From NCBI GenBank assembly GCA_021201665.1, contig JAJQEO010000046.1, positions 1 to 64,000 on the forward strand: 64,000 nucleotides of DNA, in the 5' to 3' direction. The notes under the pieces were generated by a model that was not told the origin of the DNA, did not search any database, and worked only from the letters and a program-made list of their open reading frames with translations. Below, in pieces: positions 53,269-61,802 of the stretch; within the stretch, counting starts at the first letter, position 1; each line of letters starts with the position of its first letter. Source of the stretch: Lachnospiraceae bacterium (GTDB lineage Bacteria; Bacillota; Clostridia; Lachnospirales; Lachnospiraceae). The position numbers and the translations under genes were made by a program.

Positions 53269-54741
53269 TTATTCGCTCTGATTACCGGAGAGCCATTCGT
53301 CTAACTGGCTCTGTTTTTCAGCAATCACTTCATCAATACCGGCCGTTTTCAGTTCTTCGATAAATACCGGCAGGGTTTCTTCTGCATTCATCGAACCGGA
53401 CTCAATACCAATGCGGTATTTTGTCAGAACATTATCCACTTCGGTAGTCTGGTTTACCACAGGCGTTGAATCAAATACAAATCCCAGAGCAGCAGACTTT
53501 TTGCATGTTGCATTGTCCTCTTCGATCAGCTCACCAAGATTCGGATAATCCCCCTGCCACTCACTGCGAAGAGCCATATTCGCGCAGGCGCCGAGTTCAT
53601 CATGATAGGTGCAGCTGGATGAATCCTGTCCGTCAAGATAGTCCAGTGTGCCATCCTCAAGCACCTGATAATGAATCCCCTCAATTCCATAGCTCATCAG
53701 GTTCAGAATTCTGGAATCCGTGTACATCAGGTTCAAAAATTTCATCGCGGCCTCTGCATGCTCCGAATTTGCCATAATTGCATACAGTCCGTCCGTATAC
53801 GTAGATGCAAAGGATTCTCCCAGCTGGATCGTTTTGATTTCATAACCGGTAGAGTTTGTCATATCATAAGCAGTTGTAGCGTCCATAGATGTCACAGTGG
53901 AAAACGCCACTCCCTGCGCACACAAGGTAGAATAAGAGTCTGTAACGGTTTGAATATCCTTACTGGTAAGGCCTGCATCATACCAGTCCGACATCACGCT
54001 GCATAATTCCGCATATTCATCTGTCTCGAAAAGGTCAACGACTTCCGTGCTTTCACCGCAATTCATCAACACGCCCATACTGTCGCTGAGGCTGTCCCAG
54101 TCGCCGTAATAAAAATTGGACATGGATGTTCCGGTTCCGGTCACATATGGAGTAATTCCCGGGTAGGCCTCTTTTACTGCCTCCAGGATAGCGCCCCAGT
54201 CCGAAAGCGTTTCTACGGCAGCAACTTCCTCTTCGAGGCCAAGTTCACTCACGATATCCGCGCGGTAGGCGATTCCATAGTAGCTTGCATAAAGATTATA
54301 TGGGATAAGGCCATACAGCTGGCCGTTCACCTCTCCGCATACCAGATAATCACCCAGGATTTCCGCAATCCCCTGACCGTATTCTTCAACCAGGTCGTCC
54401 AGTTCCATAAAAGCCCCCTGCCCGACGCCGTTTGAGATTCCGCCAAAGTTGAACAGAATATCAATTTCATCTGTTCCGCTTAAAAACAGACTGTACTGCT
54501 GGAACCACTGGCCGATATTGAACTGTTGCCAGTTAATCTCCACTCCTATCTCCTCCGACGCAATTTCATTAATCGCATCCACTACAAGCTGCTGATCATC
54601 ATTGTTTCCAACAAACGGAGTATAAATTGTTATCGTCTCAACATCCCCATCGTTTGCCGCTGCGGCGGAAATACTTCCTCCTGTAAGCATAGACATAACC
54701 ATTCCCACGCCAAGCATTGCACTGACCATTTTTTTATTCAT
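53269..54741 (-). CDS. Extracellular saccharide-binding protein
   Basis: A 490-residue solute-binding protein of the LplA/YtcQ type. The signal peptide (1-30) has no lipobox Cys, unusual for this group in Firmicutes, so it may be anchored by the uncleaved signal or released. Family segments are ITIYTPFVGNNDDQQLVVDAINE, GQLYGLIPYNLYASYYGIAYR and a tail EELKTAGIDEVIAEKQSQLDEWL. First gene of the rhamnoside operon; AGAGAGG precedes the start. Confidence 0.88.
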   Translation of the reverse strand: MNKKMVSAMLGVGMVMSMLTGGSISAAAANDGDVETITIYTPFVGNNDDQQLVVDAINEIASEEIGVEINWQQFNIGQWFQQYSLFLSGTDEIDILFNFGGISNGVGQGAFMELDDLVEEYGQGIAEILGDYLVCGEVNGQLYGLIPYNLYASYYGIAYRADIVSELGLEEEVAAVETLSDWGAILEAVKEAYPGITPYVTGTGTSMSNFYYGDWDSLSDSMGVLMNCGESTEVVDLFETDEYAELCSVMSDWYDAGLTSKDIQTVTDSYSTLCAQGVAFSTVTSMDATTAYDMTNSTGYEIKTIQLGESFASTYTDGLYAIMANSEHAEAAMKFLNLMYTDSRILNLMSYGIEGIHYQVLEDGTLDYLDGQDSSSCTYHDELGACANMALRSEWQGDYPNLGELIEEDNATCKKSAALGFVFDSTPVVNQTTEVDNVLTKYRIGIESGSMNAEETLPVFIEELKTAGIDEVIAEKQSQLDEWLSGNQSE

Positions 54742-55037
54742 GGCTTCGCACCTCTCTTTCTTTTGATAACAGCATTGTAAACGGATTTTGAAGTTAATTC
54801 TTTAAATTTTCGCACTTTTTCTTATAATTTTGTGTCATGTTTTTTTGTCTTCATCCCCCATGCCGACATATACCGTGATCAGCGTGGCCGGAAATCAGGT
54901 CCAGGCAGAAATGGTGCCTGCCGAAAGCATAAAATCAGCGCAAAATCTGTCGGCGTAAAATCTCTGGACGCATTAACATATTAAAGTAGAATATCCAAAA
55001 AGATCGGAGTACAATGAAAGCCGCAACTGAAAAGCTA
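54742..55037. other. AT-rich gap upstream of the rhamnoside operon
   Basis: No gene is supported. The first 100 bases are AT-rich and should hold the promoter of the binding-protein gene, but no clean hexamer pair with normal spacing was found. Confidence 0.4.
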
Positions 55038-55066
55038 TTGACAAATTACCATAACTAATATATAGT
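55038..55066 (+). promoter_or_regulatory. relB promoter
   Basis: TTGACA (55038-55043), a 17-bp spacer and TATAGT (55061-55066). The AT-rich alternating stretch around the -10 contains ATATA dyads suited to a ribbon-helix-helix autorepressor. Confidence 0.75.
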
Positions 55067-55099
55067 ATATGCATAAAATAATATATCGGAGGTGGTATA

Positions 55100-55384
55100 A
55101 TGTCAAAAGTATCAACCAGTATCTCGATAGATTCGGATGTCAAAGCAAAAGCGCAGGCTCTGTTCGCAGACTTTGGAATGGATCTGTCTACGGCGATCAA
55201 CATCTTTCTCAGACAGGCCATCCGCGAGAATGCAATTCCATTTGTAATTCAGAGAGAAGACCCGAATGCAGATACAATCGCTGCTATAAAAGAGCGGGAT
55301 GAAATGTTATCACATCCGGAGAAGTACAAGCGCTACTCGTCTTTCAGAGAATTCATGAAGGAGGAAGAGGAAGCGGATGTATGA
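55100..55384 (+). CDS. relB: RelB/DinJ-family antitoxin
   Basis: A 94-residue antitoxin. The N-terminal ribbon-helix-helix reads VSTSISIDSDVKAKAQALFA and MDLSTAINIFLRQAIRE; the tail (SFREFMKEEEEADV) would wrap the toxin. GGAGGTGGT precedes the ATG. The toxin gene that normally overlaps its stop is collapsed, so this is now an orphan. Confidence 0.93.
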   Translation: MSKVSTSISIDSDVKAKAQALFADFGMDLSTAINIFLRQAIRENAIPFVIQREDPNADTIAAIKERDEMLSHPEKYKRYSSFREFMKEEEEADV

Positions 55385-55504
55385 TGTTGTTCCTTCCAAA
55401 CAAATTCAGGAAAGATTACAGGCTGGCTGTTGCTATATGATATCAATGAAGAGGAGCCTAAGCTCTTGTTACTCAGGCCAGGGACTCATAGCGATATTTT
55501 TTGA
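55377..55504 (+). pseudogene. Collapsed YafQ/RelE-type toxin gene
   Basis: Starts at ATG 55377 overlapping relB, with the usual opening MYDVVPSKQIQERL. It lacks about 45-50 codons in the middle, then continues in another frame as GWLLLYDINEEEPKLLLLRPGTHSDIF and stop, the typical YafQ end. The natural gene is about 90 codons. Internal deletion plus frameshift destroys the toxin while leaving the antitoxin intact. Confidence 0.85.
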
Positions 55505-55510
55505 AGGATA

Positions 55511-55548
55511 AACGGATAGGGGAAGCAAGCTCCCCTATCCGTTTTTTT
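55511..55548. terminator. Bidirectional terminator at the end of the MarR gene
   Basis: An 11-bp stem CGGATAGGGGA/TCCCCTATCCG (55513-55541) with a T-run on the plus side and A-rich sequence on the other. The MarR stop codon lies inside the structure. A near copy is at 33779. Confidence 0.8.
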
Positions 55549-55972
55549 CGAGTTCTTCCACAGCCCGGCAGATCCGCAGCAGTGCCTCTGCGTCTTCCGT
55601 TCCCAGACGGTCTATGAGCCGGGCGATCTCCTCCCGCTTTTCCTTTCGCCGCTGCCCCACTCGCTGCCATCCCAGATCGGTCAGCCTCACGCTCACTCGC
55701 CTGCGGTCGCACGCCGTTGTCTCTCTGATGATGAGCTGCTCCTCTTCCAGCTCGTTGAGAAGTGCCGTTACGCGCGGAGTCGTGACGTACATGTAATCAC
55801 GGAGGTCTCCGGGAGAAGATTGTCCCTCGTGCGTGTACAGATAATTGAGAACCATCCCCCGCCCGGAATCCGATTCTCCGGAACGTTTTCTTCCTCTCCG
55901 GAGCGCGCGCATTTTCTGAACCGCATCCGCAACCTCTTCAATCAGCCGCTCTCTGTCCGTCTGTCTGTCCAT
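55535..55972 (-). CDS. MarR-family regulator of the nitrogenase-like operon (predicted)
   Basis: A 145-residue winged-helix regulator: SSPGDLRDYMYVTTPRVTALLNELEEEQLI is the recognition region, followed by RETTACDRRRVSVRLTDLG as the wing. It lies 44 bases after the NifH-like gene on the same strand, and a MarR-type palindrome sits at the operon promoter (58836-58853). Feedback control of the operon is therefore likely. The ligand is unknown. Its last codons are duplicated at 33802. Confidence 0.88.
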   Translation of the reverse strand: MDRQTDRERLIEEVADAVQKMRALRRGRKRSGESDSGRGMVLNYLYTHEGQSSPGDLRDYMYVTTPRVTALLNELEEEQLIIRETTACDRRRVSVRLTDLGWQRVGQRRKEKREEIARLIDRLGTEDAEALLRICRAVEELEKNG

Positions 55973-56016
55973 CCGTCCCTCCTCGTCATTCTAACGCTCA
56001 TTCTGTAGTTCTTTGA

Positions 56017-56841
<825 letters not shown>

Positions 56842-58158
56842 TCATCCTTCTTTCTTATACTTTGAATGGTCCAGCCAGGCATCCAGTGCGCTGCCTGTCA
56901 TGTTGAACGCATCCATCGATTCTACCGGGAACATGCTGCCCGTATTGGGAAGCTTCACCCAGCACACCTCTTTTTTCACCAGCGGCTGCAGATCGCCATC
57001 CGCAAATATCATACGGACGGACGCCGCGCTGGCCTGTCCGGCAAAGTCGTCCTCCCCGGTCAGCTTCCGGTCGCCGGCCTCCATATACGCCCTGTCCATG
57101 TCATAAAAGCTGAGCACCCGGATGTTTTTTTCTCCGCGGCGAAGCAATTCCCGGCGAATGGCGTTTGCCGTAAACTGTTCCCCGACAATCAGGATTTCCG
57201 GCCCGGTATCCAGCCCATTTTCTTTCACCTGGGTGTCATCCGGACTCCCGGCAAAGGTTTCCAGGCCAGCTTCTTTTAACCTGATCTTCAGGTTTTCCAC
57301 GCAAGCCGCGCCGAACGGCGCTCCTGCCAGATAAGGGATCCCAAATTCACTTTCCATATACCTGGCCAGGCGCAGGCCGGATTCATTTACCACCAGGTTC
57401 AGTGCTGCGGCGGACGCCATCTTCAGATTTTCTGTCGTCTCCTTCCATCCCCAGCGGGAGAGGATCTGAAATCCTTCCTGCAAAAGGAGCGTTTCCAGGT
57501 CAGTAAAGGATTCCTTTGCCCAGTCAATCGTATTGGCTCCAAGAATATTCAGTGAGCCGGGGATCGTCTGACGCGGCGAGAGCAAAAGCCGCCCCATCGC
57601 CTCCAGGGTACAGCCGATCCCATACAGGTAATCCTTTTCGCCTTCAATCTTCACATGTGCCGCAGGAAGTCCGCCCTGCGCGGAATCGTCCCCTTGCCGC
57701 GCGATGGACGAGCCTTGCGAAATTTTCTCAGCCGCGTACTCCAGATCCGAGCCGATCATAGACGCGGAAGGCCCATAAGCAAGCAGGACAAAGTTCGGGG
57801 AGAGCTGTTTTGCGCCCTTTTCATACGCAAGCATCACTTTCTTTTCCGTGCCGGTAATGATATCCTCATTGCGGATGTCCGAGTTGAGGACACGCATTCC
57901 GGGGATGATCCCGCCGAAGCCGCCACGGCCGCCTCCGTGTCCATGCCCATGCCCATAACGGCCGTCCATCCCCGGGCGTCCGCCCCGATCCGGCCTGCCA
58001 TCCATCCCCGGCCGGCCGTGTCCGTCACGACCGAAGCGGAGCGGTTTATAGGTGCTCGAATCATCAATCAGCCCCAATCCTTCTGTCTCATTCATCACTG
58101 CCTCGAATCCCATCAGATCCGAAAAGCAGGGAGGCAATACTTTCCATAATCGTTTCAT
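56842..58158 (-). CDS. Nitrogenase component-1-like protein with a His/Gly-rich insertion
   Basis: A 438-residue relative of NifD/NifE-type proteins of the uncharacterised nitrogenase-like group. The opening VLPPCFSDLMGFEAVMNETE and later LAYGPSASMIGSDLEYAAEKI, GANTIDWAKESFTDLETLL and FGIPYLAGAPFGAACVENL parallel the family. The cluster cysteine usual near the DASGC position is replaced by Ser (IDDSSTY), but C11, the Cys in LYGIGCTLE and that in GAACVEN remain. Residues about 43-80 are a Gly/His/Arg insertion (GRPGMDGR twice, HGHGHG) that may bind metal or be a low-complexity graft. Substrate unknown. Confidence 0.8.
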   Translation of the reverse strand: MKRLWKVLPPCFSDLMGFEAVMNETEGLGLIDDSSTYKPLRFGRDGHGRPGMDGRPDRGGRPGMDGRYGHGHGHGGGRGGFGGIIPGMRVLNSDIRNEDIITGTEKKVMLAYEKGAKQLSPNFVLLAYGPSASMIGSDLEYAAEKISQGSSIARQGDDSAQGGLPAAHVKIEGEKDYLYGIGCTLEAMGRLLLSPRQTIPGSLNILGANTIDWAKESFTDLETLLLQEGFQILSRWGWKETTENLKMASAAALNLVVNESGLRLARYMESEFGIPYLAGAPFGAACVENLKIRLKEAGLETFAGSPDDTQVKENGLDTGPEILIVGEQFTANAIRRELLRRGEKNIRVLSFYDMDRAYMEAGDRKLTGEDDFAGQASAASVRMIFADGDLQPLVKKEVCWVKLPNTGSMFPVESMDAFNMTGSALDAWLDHSKYKKEG

Positions 58159-58198
58159 ATAACAGACATCTTCCTTTCTTTAAATCAAAACTTTCATT

Positions 58199-58309
58199 TT
58201 AAAATTTCCATTTAGAACTTTCATTCATAAACGGAACCATTCCTAAAAGCAGGCCGCCGATCGCTGCTGCAATCGCGGAAAAAAATCGAGAAATGAAACT
58301 GCTATTCAT
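58199..58309 (-). CDS. Possible 36-residue membrane peptide in the nitrogenase-like operon
   Basis: The ATG overlaps the end of the preceding gene (ATGAATAG). The frame encodes MNSSFISRFFSAIAAAIGG then LLLGMVPFMNESSKWKF: one hydrophobic, Gly/Ala-rich helix (about residues 5-27) with charged ends. No strong ribosome site, so coupling would be needed. A chance frame cannot be excluded. Confidence 0.45.
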   Translation of the reverse strand: MNSSFISRFFSAIAAAIGGLLLGMVPFMNESSKWKF

Positions 58310-58721
58310 GATCCCCGAATTCCAGGTGTGCGTCCTCGAATATGCTAAGATCAATGTCATATTCCTGCTTTACCCGCGCCTTCAGCAGCTCTCCATCCGT
58401 TGATAAAATGACCCACTGACAGCCGCAGGCGATGACAAACTGCTTTGTCCCGTACTCCCGGGACAGCTCCGCCAGTGCGTCGACAATCTGATTCAGGTAA
58501 CGCCCGCTGGAAAAGTCGCTCATCGACGGGCAAAGCAGCGCCGCCCTTCCCTCCCGCATCAGCGACCCGATTCCCCGGTATGGCTTATGGCGCAGACAAT
58601 TCACAGAGCCGACAAAAAGCAGCATTCCCTTCGCCGACAATTCTTCAAGCAGGTTGTCCCCTTTTCTTCCGGGGCGCGGCATACGCCCCGCTTCCATCGT
58701 TCTATTATTTTCCCAGTTCAT
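58302..58721 (-). CDS. Short nitrogenase component-1-like subunit
   Basis: A 139-residue protein. From about residue 33 it reads MLLFVGSVNCLRHKPYRGIG, LLCPSMSDFSSGRYLNQIVDAL, then TKQFVIACGCQWVILSTDGE and LSIFEDAHLEFG. The last part resembles the CGCQ/ST.DGE segments of nitrogenase-like component-1 proteins, but only one Rossmann-like unit is present. Cysteines at 42, 66, 98 and 100 could bind a cluster. GGAGGAAATGA precedes the start. It is the first gene of the operon and may be a reduced partner of the 438-residue protein. Assignment is tentative. Confidence 0.6.
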   Translation of the reverse strand: MNWENNRTMEAGRMPRPGRKGDNLLEELSAKGMLLFVGSVNCLRHKPYRGIGSLMREGRAALLCPSMSDFSSGRYLNQIVDALAELSREYGTKQFVIACGCQWVILSTDGELLKARVKQEYDIDLSIFEDAHLEFGDHE

Positions 58722-58752
58722 TCATTTCCTCCACATATAATTCATGTATATT

Positions 58753-58817
58753 CATACCCTCCGTGCGGGTACGAACGCAGGCTGCGCCAATCGCGCAGCA
58801 ATTTTTAATGCGCAGCA
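58753..58817. repeat. Class I two-hairpin element (copy 5), in the operon leader
   Basis: TACCC/GGGTA (58755-58759, 58767-58771) around a 7-base loop, then CGCAGGC and a nested GCTGCGC...GCGCAGC hairpin. It lies between the nitrogenase-like promoter and first gene, so it is transcribed as part of the 5' leader. Confidence 0.7.
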
Positions 58818-58835
58818 CAAAACCACACGCATTAT

Positions 58836-58881
58836 TTAATTCACATGAGTTAATCATATTTGTTAATTATATATTTGTCAA
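58836..58881 (-). promoter_or_regulatory. Promoter and MarR-type operator of the nitrogenase-like operon
   Basis: On the minus strand TTGACA (58876-58881), a 17-bp spacer and TATGAT (58853-58858). The 18-bp imperfect palindrome TTAAyTCAyrTGArTTAA (58836-58853) abuts the -10 and covers the predicted start site, the usual place for MarR repression. Confidence 0.75.
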
Positions 58882-59150
58882 GAAAAAAATGACCCTCCGC
58901 ACTTTTCATCTCTGGAAAAGTACGGCAGGTCACCTTCTCTCTTCGCGCCAAAATGTACTATGTCCGCCCCCGCTTACGGGTATGGAAGAAAGCTGTACCA
59001 ATTGCGATGTAGCTTTTCATTGTACGGCTCTTCATTGCGCGACTTTCCTTATTATACGATTATATTCTGCCTTTCTGCGAAAGGCACCGATGGGGTTATG
59101 AAACCGCAAGTTTGTGTTCCCCTCTATGCTTTCGCTCTTTCTCGTGTTAC
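58882..59150. other. Gap between the operon promoter and the IS110 remnant
   Basis: No gene is supported; plus-strand frames here have no ribosome site or family resemblance. Confidence 0.4.
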
Positions 59151-59159
59151 ACTCCTCCT

Positions 59160-59372
59160 GTAGGTTACTGATACACTACAGAACCCGCGGAGGTGAGTGG
59201 TGGGGCTGTATAGCGGCAACCCCGCATATTTATATGGTGTCGGTCATCTGTTAAGGTATCAATGAATGGCGCAAACCCGTAGCCCGTAAACTTATCTCTT
59301 CTGAAGTTGACTCGATTTCGCCAGATGACCAGTCCCTGTCAGTCCTACAAAATTTGCTGTAGGAGGAACCCA
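59160..59372 (+). ncRNA. Candidate IS110 bridge-RNA region
   Basis: The 200 bases before the transposase carry several stems, including GTGGTGGGGCT-like/AACCCCGC pairing near 59195-59235 and GGTCATCTG pairing with CAGATGACC across roughly 80 bases (about 59247-59333). IS110-group elements are known to encode a structured bridge RNA in this upstream non-coding end that specifies target and donor. The exact ends cannot be set by eye. Confidence 0.4.
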
Positions 59373-60246
59373 ATGTTTAAAATCTTTCGCAAAAATTGTT
59401 GTGGCCTTGATGTCCACAAAACCTGGATCTTTGCCTGCATCGGTATTACTGATCCCAGCGGACGCACAGTCTACTATCAAAAACGCTTTTCGTCTTTTTC
59501 TAAAGACCTGCGTGATCTGGCTGCCTGGCTCCGAATATCACTGTGACGAAGTCTGTATAGAATCTACCGGCAAATACTGGATCCCCGTATTCAACATCCT
59601 TGAGGAAACTTGCACAGTCACTCTTGCTCATCCGAAATATACCAAGCCTCAGAAGGGCAACAAGACCGACCGCAAGGACGCCAAATGGATTTGTGATCTG
59701 TTCATGTGCGACATGATCAAGCCAAGTTTTATCCCGTCACCGGAAATCCGCCACCTGCGCGACCTTATACGCTACCGTACCAAGCTGACCAATATACTCT
59801 CAGGGGAGAAAAACCGTGCCCTGAACTGCCTGACCGTTTCCAACCTGAAGCTCGATGATGTCTTCAGTGATGTCTTTGGAAAGTCTGCCCGTTCAATCAC
59901 CATCCACATGCTTGAGCATCCTGGTGTGAAATTCGATGTTGCTCCTTTTGTCGACAGGCGTTGCAAAACGCCGATTGAAGAAATCCAGGCAGCTGTGGAT
60001 GGGGCAATTTCCCCTGAGCAGGCAGTCAAGCTGCGCGAATGTCTCGCACACATTGACGAGCTTAACGCCCACAAAGAGAAAATCGAGCAGGAAATTTATT
60101 CCCTCGCCGAACCTTTTTCCGATGCCCTGGCTCTCTTGCGCACCGTACCCGGACTAAATTCCAGCAAGATGACCGCTATCGCCATTCTCTCCGAGATTGG
60201 TCCCGACATGTCGGTGTTTCCGTCATCAAAGAATCTTCACTTTTAA
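59373..60246 (+). pseudogene. IS110-family transposase, frameshifted and truncated
   Basis: An AGGAGG site and ATG open a frame with GLDVHKTWIFACIG (first catalytic Asp). It stops at 59546 and continues in another frame with CIESTGKYWIPVFNILEE (Glu) and NKTDRKDAKWICDLF (Asp pair), so the DEDD set is split by a frameshift near 59535. The C-terminal half is cut after VPGLNSSKMTAIAILSEIGPD; the region with the essential serine is gone. The element cannot transpose by itself. Confidence 0.92.
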
Positions 60247-60388
60247 TATGATTCACATGGATCATCGTGGTTATACAAAAAGCATAGAATAAATCAGGCA
60301 AAATATCTGGATAAACAGAAGCTTCTATGCTAGAATAAAGCGATACATTCGAAGAAACATTTATGTCTGAGCAGGGGAGTTTTTAGAA

Positions 60389-61222
60389 ATGTGCGATATT
60401 CTATTTGATCTTCAGGATATGAGATGGCTGGATTGGGCAGTCAGAAAAATATCACCCGGAACACCAGGCTGCTTTTTAAAAGCCTATGAAGAGAATGATG
60501 GCAAAAGAGTTTATTATAAGCTTTCAAACTATGACAGCTATCGGGGCGTATTCGGACATGAATGCGTCAACGAATTAATTGTCAGCCGCACAATGGACAT
60601 TCTTGGAATTCCTCATGTGCCATACCGGTTAATCCACGCCAGAATCACTGTGGATGGGAAAGAAATAGAAACATGGATATCTGCCTCAGACAATTTTCGC
60701 CGTGAAAATGAGGAAAAACTCGCGTATGACCTGTTTTACGATCTGCAAAAAAAGGAAACGGAATCCCCTTTGGATTTTGCAATCAGAAATGGATGGGAAT
60801 TATCGATTTATCAAATGTTTGTAATTGATTATCTGGTTGCTAACCGGGACCGTCATGGGAGCAATTTAGAAATCCTTCGGAATCAGGAGGATGGAACAAT
60901 CCGTCTGGCGCCATTGTTTGATCAGGGTGTCTCCCTGCTGTTTTCAACATATGGAGACGAAAAACTGATCGAAAACACAGATGTTATGCGGGAGTTCGCT
61001 GTTAACAATTATATTGGTTCCAGGTCTCTGGAATATAATCTGTCTTTAATACCAGAACAGTTTGACTTGAAATTAAATTCTTTAAGAAAAGCAAACAGAG
61101 AATTTATATTAGGCGGTACAGAAGAAATCCTAAGTGAGAATCACCGGAATAAAGTATGGGAAATGATCTGGAAGAGGTGGTGCTATTTTGAATCGATACG
61201 CAATAAAAAAGAATCATTGTGA
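60389..61222 (+). CDS. HipA-like serine/threonine kinase (core-kinase type)
   Basis: A 277-residue kinase of the HipA/HipT superfamily. The ATP-site segment is KRVYYKLSNYDSYRGVFGHE; catalytic and metal motifs are FVIDYLVANRDRHGSNLEIL and IRLAPLFDQGVSL. At 277 residues it lacks the N-terminal subdomain of classic HipA (about 440), as in HipT of split HipBST systems. HipA kinases phosphorylate tRNA synthetases and cause growth arrest. No HipB helix-turn-helix gene is present; instead a small ORF overlaps its 3' end by 35 bases. AGGGGAG precedes the start. Confidence 0.85.
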   Translation: MCDILFDLQDMRWLDWAVRKISPGTPGCFLKAYEENDGKRVYYKLSNYDSYRGVFGHECVNELIVSRTMDILGIPHVPYRLIHARITVDGKEIETWISASDNFRRENEEKLAYDLFYDLQKKETESPLDFAIRNGWELSIYQMFVIDYLVANRDRHGSNLEILRNQEDGTIRLAPLFDQGVSLLFSTYGDEKLIENTDVMREFAVNNYIGSRSLEYNLSLIPEQFDLKLNSLRKANREFILGGTEEILSENHRNKVWEMIWKRWCYFESIRNKKESL

Positions 61223-61523
61223 CAAAACAGTCGCTATTTTGACATATGATGAAAAGAGCAGAAAATACACGATTGATATCCCTGAAGATATTACGGAAAA
61301 GGAATCTCCGTTTATGTTATCTTTATTTGTAAAAAAGGGAATCCGGCATGTGAGTCCCGATTGGAGTGAGAAATGGGTCCAGAGCAGGGTCATCCCTGCC
61401 AGCAGGCAAAATATCGGGGAGATCCTTCGGGTGAACGGGATGAATCAGTATGACGAGCATCAATTATTGATAAAAAATGAGGGACGAAGCTGTCAGGATG
61501 AATTTTATATAGAGCGCGTTTAA
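61188..61523 (+). CDS. Small partner protein of the HipA-like kinase
   Basis: A 111-residue protein overlapping the kinase gene and preceded by AGAGGTGG. The second half, SRVIPASRQNIGEILRVNGM then YDEHQLLIKNEGRSCQDEFYIE, is patterned like a conserved domain. The pattern around FMLSLFVKKGIRHVSPDW may correspond to the N-terminal subdomain that HipA carries in one chain (HipS in HipBST). If so the gene order, kinase first, differs from HipBST. Function as an antitoxin or regulator is an inference. Confidence 0.6.
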   Translation: MNRYAIKKNHCDKTVAILTYDEKSRKYTIDIPEDITEKESPFMLSLFVKKGIRHVSPDWSEKWVQSRVIPASRQNIGEILRVNGMNQYDEHQLLIKNEGRSCQDEFYIERV

Positions 61524-61540
61524 AAACGCGCTCTTTCATG
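61510..61540 (+). terminator. Terminator of the kinase module
   Basis: GAGCGCG/CGCGCTC with an A/T loop overlaps the last codons of the small protein and is followed by TTTC. Modest T-run. Confidence 0.65.
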
Positions 61541-61556
61541 TCATGAAACCGTCTTT

Positions 61557-61698
61557 TCATTTCCGAGAAGCAGAGATTTCATTTTCTTTATAAATCTTCA
61601 TTCCCTGAATCATCTGTTTCCATTTTGGGTCTGCGGGGTTGTCCCCGTCGGACTCGTTGCAGATGAAAAAAATGCCTCCGTCCCGCAGACCCTTATGA
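61557..61698 (-). pseudogene. Unidentified C-terminal gene remnant
   Basis: A minus frame reads LRDGGIFFICNESDGDNPAD then PKWKQMIQGMKIYKENEI and stop. It has the composition of a genuine protein end but no start or upstream continuation, being cut by a class I-like element near 61700. Two 11-bp arms (GGGTCTGCGGG near 61627, CCCGCAGACCC at 61682) bracket most of it. I do not recognise the family. Confidence 0.4.
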
Positions 61699-61742
61699 CG
61701 TGGGCGAAGCCACTAATTTCCTTACGCGGCCGTGCGCATAAA
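61699..61742. repeat. Degenerate class I-like element
   Basis: GACGTGGGCGAAGCCACTAA followed by TTTCCTTACGCGGCC follows the second half of class I elements (GACGTAGGC...GCCA...ATTTCTTATGCGCGGC) with a shortened inner hairpin. A relative is at about 28055. Confidence 0.5.
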
Positions 61743-61778
61743 AAAAATCAGGCATTCGCAAAAAGCCAATGCCTGATC
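61738..61778 (-). terminator. Terminator of the Rbs/Mgl-type ABC operon
   Basis: ATCAGGCATT/AATGCCTGAT forms a 10-bp stem; on the minus strand it is followed by a run of seven or more T. Confidence 0.85.
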
Positions 61779-61802
61779 CTTTCAATTCTGCAATTTTTCA
61801 GT

